Part shown: one piece after another, positions 1-8,855 of the stretch | Layout: each line of letters starts with the position of its first letter | Numbering within the stretch: the first letter of the stretch is position 1 | Position numbers and translations under genes: made by a program | Notes under the pieces: model-generated | What the model was told of the DNA's origin: nothing | What the model saw: the letters and a program-made list of their open reading frames with translations, nothing else | Database searches by the model: none | DNA from: Chromera velia | Taxonomy: Eukaryota; Sar; Chromeraceae | Assembly (NCBI GenBank): GCA_018398765.1 | Contig: JAHBMJ010005932.1 | Coordinates: forward strand, 2,136 to 17,135 | Direction: 5' to 3' | Length of the DNA stretch: 15,000 bases

Positions 1-150
1 AATGCCCCTCTACCTCAACCTGGGGGTCCCCCAATCCAAGAGTCAGACGACCAGTACTGGGGAACTTTTCAAGATTCCTGGCAGACGGCGTTGAGCCAAA
101 GAGGGGGGAGGGGCATCAATCGAGAGGTGTTGCAGTATCTCCGTCGATAA
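1..150 (+). CDS. C-terminal end of an unknown protein, clipped at the left edge
   Basis: Frame 1 is open from the first base to a TAA at 148-150, giving 49 residues with no start codon in view. The peptide is Pro/Gly-rich at first, then acidic and aromatic (ESDDQYWGTFQDSW), and ends in a basic helix-like stretch (INREVLQYLRR). This mixture looks more like a real protein end than spacer, and the sequence after the stop turns T-rich and low in complexity, as a 3' UTR would. I do not recognise the family. It could be the last exon of a gene to the left. If so, it converges on the kinase gene that ends at 2336. A chance open frame of this length cannot be excluded. Confidence 0.5.
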   Translation, partial: NAPLPQPGGPPIQESDDQYWGTFQDSWQTALSQRGGRGINREVLQYLRR

Positions 151-794
151 GTCAGAAGCGTAAAAACTTTTTGTCTTCTTTTGTTTGTTTTATCATTCTG
201 TTGACAAGCCGATTTGCTAGCCGATTTGTTTTCGTTTTTCTTTTCGAGCATCTGATTCTACGGGTCTGCCTGCGTTCAGTACATTGAGTGTAACCTTTAC
301 TGTGTGGCAGTCTGTGTCTCCAGTGCTACCCACAGTGCGGACCTCTTTTCCAATGGTATATTCCTCCTCTGTCTCTGCAATAAGCGATTTCCTCTTGTAT
401 CGGCATGCGTTTCACATGTATCCACCTTGCTTTTTGTCTGGTGTTGTTATCATGTCTTTAGAGAAAGAGAAAGAGAACACCTGGTCTAAAGTTTAAGAGA
501 AAAGAAAATTAGAAAAACATCTTGCTCCTCATTTGTCCTCTGTATCTTCTTTAGAGCCTCGCCATTGTGTGACCATTTCCTTTTACGTTTGCCCTCATCT
601 TTTCCTTCTATCGCTAGCCACTCCGTCTCTCCTTCTCATCGTTTGGTCTGATTACACTGCGAGAGACCTTCGCTGGTCCCCAGTCTGTTTGACTCAAGCG
701 TTTTCCTCCATTTCCTTTCCTTTCGTTTCGGACGTTTCTTTTTTATCAGTCAATCTCTTTCGTCATTCGTATTTACAACACAGCCGTCCATGAT

Positions 795-870
795 AAAAAA
801 AAAAAAAACGAAAGAAAGAAAGAAAAAGAAAAGGGAAAAGAAAGAAAGAATTTCAAAGAAAAAGAAAAGG
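795..870. repeat. A-rich/GAAA homopurine low-complexity tract
   Basis: A run of about thirteen A residues is followed by repeated GAAA and AAAGAAAAGG units on the + strand, almost without pyrimidines to about 870. It may be simple-sequence expansion or the degenerate tail of a retroposed element. No clear target-site duplication was found around it. Confidence 0.8.
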
Positions 871-879
871 GATATATGT

Positions 880-900
880 TATGAACCACCCTGGTTCATA
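880..900. repeat. Perfect hairpin, 9-bp stem with CCC loop
   Basis: TATGAACCA at 880-888 is the exact reverse complement of TGGTTCATA at 892-900, with CCC between. It lies directly after the homopurine tract, in a spacer with no supported gene. Confidence 0.85.
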
Positions 901-1199
901 CCTAACATCTGGCTTGTGTGTGCTTGTGTGCGTCGCGGGTCAGCCTCGTACCTTGCGGTGTAACCAGTGCACCGCCCCTGCAGTGCCTGTCAGTCGGCCC
1001 CGGATGGCAGGCATGCGGGCCTATCGCATTCATTGGCATACAACGACTGATCGATTGATGTGCATCCTCACACCCAAAGAATGTGATCGTTGTCTTTGTC
1101 TAGTGATTGTGCTTGGTACTGGACTGACATTCCTCCTGACTGATGGAGTCCAACGTACATGAATCTGTCCGCTAAGCTCACTAGTCGATCATGCACCAA

Positions 1200-1995
1200 C
1201 ATGGTTCTTATCATAAACCATCCATACATATAGCAGAGGCTAGATAAGAAGTAGTAGTAGATCTGTCACCTTTATAAACCGGTCAGGGAGGTTTAACACT
1301 GCCATGACATCTATTAACATCTTTAAGCACTTAATTTTTCTTGAAGCCTTACATCAGATATTTGGCATTCAGGCGGGAAATTTAACCAACAAAAACTCCA
1401 TGCAATCTTTTAAATATTTGAGCAGACATAGTATGGCTAGACATATGGCTCGGGCCCCCCCCCCCTCCGGGATAAACATATGCCTGAACATATATGCTAG
1501 ATCTAGGATTTAACCCTCAATCATTATAATCATCATTATCATATACAGATATTGTAATCCTCAAATTTAAAATCCAGATCTATATTAAATGACTTAGTAA
1601 TGTGCTAGGTAATATGCCGCTAGATCTCTGGCCAAAATTCAAGAAAATTTTTAGAAAAATTGTATGTTAAAATTATTATATAATTGTAGTAATTCACTAG
1701 CAAAAATACCATAAAATCTGCTGATCGAACGAATAATGTAAAATCTTATAAAATCTTAGCTACTTAGGTCCGCTGCTACTATAGGGGAGTATTGATATCT
1801 GTTAGGATATCTGAATCTTTACCAGAATCTTTAGTATATTCATATCGATATATTCACATCTAGATTAACATATCATATGACAATGATGGCATTCACTAGG
1901 GCATTCACGTAGATGAGTCAATTATGTACACGTGCGATTCTCCTCAACTGTCTCACTTTGGCTTCAATGCTTCATCCATATTTTCAGAAACCATC
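1200..1995. repeat. AT-rich, CTAG-rich island (copy A), possible decayed mobile element
   Basis: Composition drops abruptly to AT-rich compared with the flanking GC-rich DNA. By hand count there are nine CTAG tetramers in about 800 bp, where roughly two or three would be expected from base composition. There is no long open frame and no clear terminal repeat. A C-tract (about 1455-1466) interrupts it. Short motifs ATCATCATTAT, TGCTAGGTA and AAAATCTTATA occur here in this order, and again in the same order in the island at 13740-14520. I infer a shared repeat family. Single-copy AT-rich spacer is the alternative. Confidence 0.45.
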
Positions 1996-2335
1996 AACTC
2001 AAAGAAACCGTACTTATGCCCGTTAACACCCATACATATACATGCGAATCGAAAAATGGGTGACCGTCATGAAGAATCAAATTGAATTTTCCCCTTTCCG
2101 TTCACTGTACAACCGTCACCCGAGAGAAAGCGAAAACGCACTTTCAACGTCAAAAAACAATCAAAGACCACTGACCAACCAGCGCCTTTCTCCCCCACAC
2201 AAAAAAACTGAACGATCGAATACAGATCGATACCTGCGGCTGCCTTTCCCACCACACACCCAGTGGCCTGGAAGCCAAGCGGAAAGAGTCTCAACAACAA
2301 GGAGGACAGCCGCCCTCCCAGATTCATCCCCCAAA
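1996..2335. other. Probable 3' UTR of the kinase gene (- strand)
   Basis: This is the stretch just beyond the kinase stop codon at 2336-2338, before the AT-rich island. No reading frame with coding character was seen. The 3' end of the kinase mRNA probably lies here. I could not pick out a polyadenylation signal with confidence. Confidence 0.35.
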
Positions 2336-2604
2336 TCACCGATGGAATGAATCCATCCGCCTGGCGACATCCTCAGATGCCCTCACTAGAGGCCACTCCC
2401 CCACACCGGAAAGTTGCCGCAGCAACCGAACCCGTTGCCTCTGGTCGTTCTTCTCCGCCTGTGACAACGCCTCAGCCAGGTTCCCACGTTTGCACGCGTC
2501 GCGCACTCTTGCAGATAAGTCCCGAATCCGCGCCGACACTTCCCGGGCGTCTGTCTGCTTCAGCGCCCTCGACGCCAAGTCCGACCTCAGGGCACAAAGA
2601 CTCT
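2336..2604 (-). CDS. STK36: Fused kinase terminal exon 8
   Basis: The acceptor cgttcatttcctttcag is excellent and in phase 1, joining exon 7 as EAFRAL-Q-SLCALRSDLASRALK. The exon ends at a TGA at 2336-2338. It encodes about 88 residues of charged, largely helical protein (REVSARIRDLSARVRDACKR, then NLAEALSQAEKNDQRQRVRL), ending MDSFHR. The phase match and the continuous helical character support it as the true C-terminus. Confidence 0.75.
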
Positions 2605-3291
2605 CTGAAAGGAAATGAACGAAAAGGGAACAAAGCGAGAGAGAAACAAGCGGGGAATCTATCGATGGATGAATGGATGGCTCCAGGCTCGAAGGAGGCC
2701 ATATCGATACCAACGGGGGCAAGAACTGAAACATAGAAAGAAGAAACCCAATTCAGAAAAAAAGAAGCAGGTGGTTGATATGTCCTTTCACACCTCCAAC
2801 CACGCACCACTGCAGTGCAGTGCAGACATCATGAATGCACCGCACCCCCTTTGTTCCTCGGTCATCACACCAGACATCCTCTCTCCTTCTGTTCATGAGC
2901 AGGCAGTTTCCATCCGTCCACCCCATCCATCAATCCCCAGATCGTTTCCATCCTCCCCCCCTCCCCCTCTCTCTCTCCCTGCAGAAGAAACAATGAAAGG
3001 ACTGACGAAGAGCTCTGAAGGCTTCTCTGAAAAGGGGGCCCTCAAAGAATTGGAGGGATACAGTTGCAAGAGACTCCAAGGCAGCCTCTCCTTCCCGCTC
3101 GCCGCTCCTCTCCTTCTCCCTTCCTCTCTCCTCGACCACGGCATTGCACGCCGCTCTGATGTCCGTCTCTGCCCTTCTCAGGCCGCTCTCGGTCAACGCA
3201 CAGAGATCACTACAAACGTCCAGATTCAGAGCGGCGTCCACCGCAGCTCCTGCAAACGTCCGACAGTGAGCCGGCCAGCCAGACACACACA

Positions 3292-3346
<55 letters not shown>

Positions 3347-6300
3347 AACACGCACGCACTGAAAAGAAAGAATGGAGGCTGAACTCGAACTTTGAGGGCC
3401 AAATGACTGACTCACAGAGAGAGAGAGAGAGAGTGACTAACTGAATGACTGAACAAAACATTGGCAGATCAAAAAGATAGAAGGACGAGGCGAAAAGAGG
3501 TCATGTGTAGGCAAGCACATCTGGTTGTTGCATGTGCCTTAGAACGGACTGGCCAGAAAAACATGTTCTGTGGGAGAGAAATAATTTGAGAACCCCACTG
3601 CAAAAAGGGGCAACGACAAAATTCGGTCGAAATAATAGAAATAAGTCAAACGCATGCCACCAAGAAGACTCCGACAGAAGACTCTCAGGCACTCCGCTGA
3701 CCCTACCGAGGCTTATGGGCATAATAGTTGTGTCAGCATGCAGACGGGTCAACAGACTCACCAGACCTCCCCAAGGCAGTTCGGAGAGATGCAACGGCCT
3801 GACGGCAAACCCCCTCGTTGCTATCCCTGCACGTCCATCCATCCATCCATATGGGCAAGAGGAAGAGGTTGAACGGGAGGAAAGTTAGCTCATTCTTGCT
3901 AACGCTTCTACAACGAAAATCGGGTTTCGGATGTCTTGGTACAAATTTGCAGATGACTTCTTTCCTCGCACAAACCCGCTCTTCAAATTGCCATGTTCAC
4001 ATTCCGCGCAAAGTCTCTCCGTGTGAGCAAAACTTATGTAAAAGTCACGCGTATCTGTCGGCAAGTCAACAAAGCGTTTCGGTTCCGCACTCTCTTCAGC
4101 AGAGAGAGAGGAAGAGAGAGGGGGAGGGAGAGGGACTGATTGTGCTTGCAGAGCTGACCGACTCACTTGAGCAGCACTTGGAGACTCCGAATCGCTCTGG
4201 TGGTGCACAGCTGCTGGCTGTTCCCCTTCCTCGTCTCGTCCTGCTGTGTCTTTCCCTTCTCCTGCTTTCGCCTGCTGCTGCTGCTGCTGCTGCTAGAGGA
4301 CGGTGCCGCTCTCTCCCCTTCTGCTGAAGAACAGGGAAAGGAAAAAGGGAATCCCTGTCGAAAAAGGGTCTGCAGGACCTCCGCAGTCTTCACTCGACAC
4401 CCGGCGTCTGCACAAACGGGATAGACAGAAAAGAAAGCAATGGACACAGGTTACAGTATGAGCATACAAATCCTGCTTGCACACCTCCCTACCGGAAGGT
4501 TGGCACAATTCTGTTGACAGACGCTCAGCAGCGCATCCAGACAGAAACAACGAAATGTGCGAACCATCCCGGGATAAGAACGCAAAGGCTCTCTATCTGG
4601 ATGGAAATCCGGGCGTCCCGTGCACTGCCTCTTCATCTCCGGCTCAAAGAGTGAAACGAAGCTTCAAAATGGATTGACTGCAATGGGAGAGTTTTCTTGT
4701 TCGACTGACCTTCGTCCCTTGCCCTCTCTAGCAGCGCCTCCATTGTCGCAGGTCTCCACGCATCCTCCCCTCCCAGATGGGACACTCCCCCCTCCTCTGC
4801 ACCCTCAGGGCGCGTCTCCCCACCGGACCCTTTTCGAGACGATAGCGCGAAGGGGCACAGAGAGAGTGCGGCATGCCTCACGTCGACACATTCGTCACGC
4901 AAGAGCTCAGGGAGTCGCCTGCAGGAAAGCACAGAAGGAAGTCGAGAGATACACAACAGAACGAACGAAAGAGTGGAGTGAAAGCATTGGGTCTCCGTGG
5001 AGCAGCAGTGACGGAAAAGAATGGGTGGAGGGAAGGCGAAAAAAGGCCACGGAAAGAAAGGAAGGAGGGAAGAAAGAGAAAAGCAAGTGAGCACGAAGGA
5101 GACAAAGCATGCAAAGGACAAAGAAGGGGGAACGAGGGAAGCAAAAAGCATCTTCATGTGCTCACGAATCGGCCACAATCCTGAATCAGACAATCCCCCA
5201 CAAACACATCCTGTCAATTTCTCTACCTAGAACTGAAGGGAAAAAAGAGGGAAAAGCGAGGGAGGACCCAGACACACCCACATTTCCGATTGATTCCATC
5301 AGAATCGATCATTCATCACGGATCGATTATGAATCCCCCAACCAACAGTCCCTCTGACCCACTCCATCCATTCATCCACCCACCCACCCAATACACCCTT
5401 CTTCCCGGCCCTCTGTCTCTCTGTCTGTCTGTCTGACCTGAAGACAGGGACCAGCCGTCGAGAGGCCCCTTCGGCCTCTTCGGAGCCCTTCAGAAGCGCG
5501 TTTGCGAAAGTCAGAGCAAACCCGACGCCTGGCGCTGTAAACATACACACAGAACACACAGAGAGACAGACAGGATGACGCACGCACACCCGGACTCACA
5601 CACACACACAGTTTCACACACACGCGGAGAGAGGGAGAGGGAGAAGCAGGGGAGAGGGGAAAGAGAGAGATGAAAAAGCCTCCGGGAAGGAGGGAGGGAC
5701 AGGATGAGAGAATCACAAAAGTGACGATGCAAGCAATGCGTGTTGCACCCTTTCGGTTCCCTTTCTTTTTTTCTGTGTTCCAACACGTCTGTCACTCCGC
5801 ATGTTTGTCTTCCTTCCTCACAATTAAACTAATTAACTGCGTGACTGTCCTTTGTTCCCCTCTTTCGCTTCTTCGTGTACCTCCCCACTCGGTCCTCCAT
5901 TTTCTCTCCCTCCTACTGCACGACTGGTCGGTCAACCGACCCTTGTCCGCACCACCGAGAAGCTCCAGGGTGTCAACAATCACAGCAAGGAGATCCCCCC
6001 CCGCCTCCCTGTCTCCAGTCCCCTGCCCTTCCTCGAAATGCTTAAGGATGCTCCCATGTGCTGTACCCCCTGACGCACCCGCTCTTTGTGCCTTCATGTA
6101 CTCATTCAACTCAAACGACAAGAACGAGACGGCAGCCCTGGCAGCACCTCTCAAAGATTCTCGCGTCGCTCCACTCACCACACCCTCGTCCCCCCCCCTC
6201 TTTGGAGACAATCCCGGGAGAGATGTCGGGGGTGGGGGGGGACTTCTACTGGAGACTGATGCGGATGATGGCAAGGATGCCTGGGTGGCTGCCGCTAAGC

Positions 6301-8782
6301 GAAGAAACTTCGCAGCTTCCCTCAAATCAGCGGGGGACGTTTCTCGGGGCACAGCAGACGGAGAGACGTGGGGGGAAGCAGAGGACGAGGCGAGTCGGAG
6401 CAAAGCCTCATACACGCTCCGGGCTGTGGCAAGACCACTGATGAGCAGACGGTCGTCTCTCTGACCATCTCTTCCCTTGTGCTGTTCCCTTCCAACAGGG
6501 CAGCACCACACAGATTGCCACTCGTTCAATCGACTTAACAACTTCCTCCACAACCGCGTCTCTCTCTGTACCTCTTCTGCATCTCCACTACATCCTCTAT
6601 TCCACCCTTTCCTTGCTCCCCCTGCTTGCGCCAATGAAGACGCCACAACGTCACACGCAAACGCCAGGGCTTCTGGACCTTCCCCCCTCCCCTCACCCAG
6701 ACACTTCGAGTCCTGCCTCCTGCTGGGAGACCCGGCTTCTCTCTCCAACCATTCACTGAAGAGACTAAACACACGTCCATCACTCAACACACGCTCTGCC
6801 ACTCCTGCAGGACTTGCAGAGAAAAAAGCAGCCTGGGTGATCGCGACCCTGGGTTTTTGCAAAGCCAGTGCAACGAGGCCCGGCAGGCAGGCAGCTAGCT
6901 GCATTGCACCCTCTTCTGTTGCGGCAGCGGACACGGGAATGCCGGTGTATGCAAGCACAGGCATCAGGAGGGGTTTCCATCTCCTTTCCCCTCCCGAGTG
7001 CAGGACTCGGAGGAGTTCGATTGCTGCCTCCACAACGCTTTCCGGGGCCACTTGTGCAAAGGCTGTCCACCCTTGTGCTCCCGCTGCACCCTCAAGGGAC
7101 TGAATTGCTGCGATGGCCTCGAGGAGGAGACGGGCAGCCAGACAACCGGACAAAAGGGCATCTGAGCTATCACTCCCCGCCTCTCTCTCAGTTGCTTTCT
7201 GAACACGAGAGGCGCTTCTGCGGAGTTCCAAGCAGGACCTACGAACCAGCGCTGCGAGAAATGCGGGGTGCACATTTGCAGCCCCCTTTTTCATACTGCT
7301 CGCACTTCGCGCAAGGATACACAAGACGACCCCCTGTTCTGGACCCTCATGGTTCCCTGAGACCTTTCGACGGTCTCGAGGAGTGCCCTGTCGACGTTGT
7401 GAGGGGAAAGGGGAATGGCCTACTAAACGAGCAGCAAGAAAACGAGACAGAATGCGCATGCACAGACACACCACAGAACGATGGTGAAAGTACATATCCC
7501 CCGAACTCCCCCTGCACGCTTCCGCCTGTCCCTTCTTCCCACCCCCAGCGGATCTAGGTGCTGATGAAGGGGATTTCAAATCTTCCCCCCCAACCTTACC
7601 TGACTCTGTCTCTGGGTCTGCTGTCGGGGCTGAGAGTGGAGAGCCAATCTCTTCGCTCTTTTTTCGCCACTCCGTCTCAGCCACTGCCGAAGAGTGGTCG
7701 AGTGTGCGGAGCAGCACTGATAGAGGCAGCCCTGCCACGTCCGTTGTTGCCCCCCCCATCTTCTCACCGTCCATTCCTCGCCTTTCTCTATCGACAAGCT
7801 GCCCAGCTTCAAAGAGAAGCGAGCCTGCAGACCCCGGAAAGACCGAGGGGGGGAGGGAGGCCATCCACTCGAGTACCACGAGGGACGCGCTCTGTGCTCC
7901 CAGAGCACATGGGGACGGAGACGTGCGTTGTTCTGCTCGGCCTCCCTCCCCACGCACCCCCTCGTTCCGGGTGTATAGGGCTGTTTGTTTTGCCAAATTC
8001 ATGAGCAAGTCCGGAAGCCGAAGGGTATTCAACCCAAACACCTCTGTACCTAGAGCAACTGAGTCTACACACCCCTCCACGGCAACGAGAGACGACAAAG
8101 TCTCTGTGGCATATCTGCCAAGTTTTTCGGAAAACACCATCAACTGTGCCGTCTCTGGTCCTTGCTGTGTCCCTTGCTGCTGCATATTGTGCAGAGACCC
8201 CGAGAGCACCCCCGATGCTTGAGACCAGAAGGTCACGACCGCACGGACCAAAGCAAAAATTCCGGAAACAAAACATCCCCCCGAAGAATCACCCTTCACC
8301 CCCCCTTTCCACTGAAACGTCCGGAGAGACTCCAATGCCCCCACCACAACCGGGTTCCTGCTGCCTGCAGGCAGAGCTGCAAACACTACAGACACAGCGT
8401 CCACCAACGCCGCGCGACTGGAGGCCAAGTCCGCATGCAGAGGACTTCCCTTGCTGAGGGAAACCGCAATCGATTGGAGGAGATACAGGGGGGTGGCTGC
8501 TGTTGTTTCGGCTTTCTCTTCACTTGCAGATGGAACAGGTGTGAGTATGAAGGGAAGGGTGTCTGAGTGCAACCCTCTCCTCCACCCAGACTGCTCTTGT
8601 TCACTCCACCCTGCACCCCCTCCCCGTCGGTGTCCTTCGGCTCCCTTTTGAGCTCCCTCGAGCAGACACTTCTCTGGACGGCGTAGAAAGTAGGAGAAGA
8701 TCCTGCAATGAGAGTACAGGCACATCCACAAAAAGATGAAATACAACACACTATACGTGCAAACGTGATTGGAATGCTGGTG

Positions 8783-8816
<34 letters not shown>

Positions 8817-8819
8817 TCC

Positions 8820-8855
<36 letters not shown>

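Larger units (their letters stand above)
151..1200. other. Spacer and probable 3' UTR, no supported gene
   Basis: No convincing coding frame is seen on either strand. The block is T-rich and pyrimidine-rich up to about 790, then switches to a homopurine run, then to mixed sequence. The open frames here, including 881-1162 on the + strand, have no start context, splice support or recognisable protein features. The first few hundred bases probably hold the 3' UTR and polyadenylation region of the gene ending at 150. Confidence 0.5.
3250..3761 (-). other. Kinase intron 6 (512 nt) with compound microsatellite
   Basis: Bounded by GTGAGT and tttgcag. On the sense strand a CT run (complement of about 3309-3348) leads directly into a GT run (complement of 3283-3308), close to the acceptor. 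A second GA tract lies at about 3415-3433. The frame is open through part of it only because of the repeats. Confidence 0.65.

Noticed and set aside
881-1162. 93-codon + strand open frame after the homopurine tract
   Set aside because: Its start lies inside the hairpin, there is no recognisable motif, and the codon use resembles random sequence.
1200-1995. Intact transposon or LTR element
   Set aside because: No transposase or reverse transcriptase frame, terminal repeats or target-site duplications could be seen. Only a decayed repeat can be suggested.
3885-4208. 107-codon - strand frame between kinase exons 5 and 6
   Set aside because: It overlaps the donor at 4166 and continues into AT-richer, intron-like DNA. 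No acceptor in it gives a phase that joins exon 6.
5792-5940. Last 49 codons of the long - strand frame up to its TGA
   Set aside because: The peptide becomes Arg/Glu-rich and loses helical character just after donor AAGG|GTCGGT. Splicing there gives an exact phase match to exon 3.
5670-6464. 264-codon + strand open frame, and similar + strand frames at 6477-7557 and 9061-9830
   Set aside because: They lie opposite well-supported kinase exons and are Pro/Ser/Arg or Gly-rich shadows with no splice or domain support.
7334-7423. Possible 90-nt in-frame intron inside kinase exon 2
   Set aside because: It has GT..AG ends and a disordered translation, but the donor (GTAGGC) is weak and the acceptor lacks a pyrimidine tract. 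Kept as coding, noted as optional.
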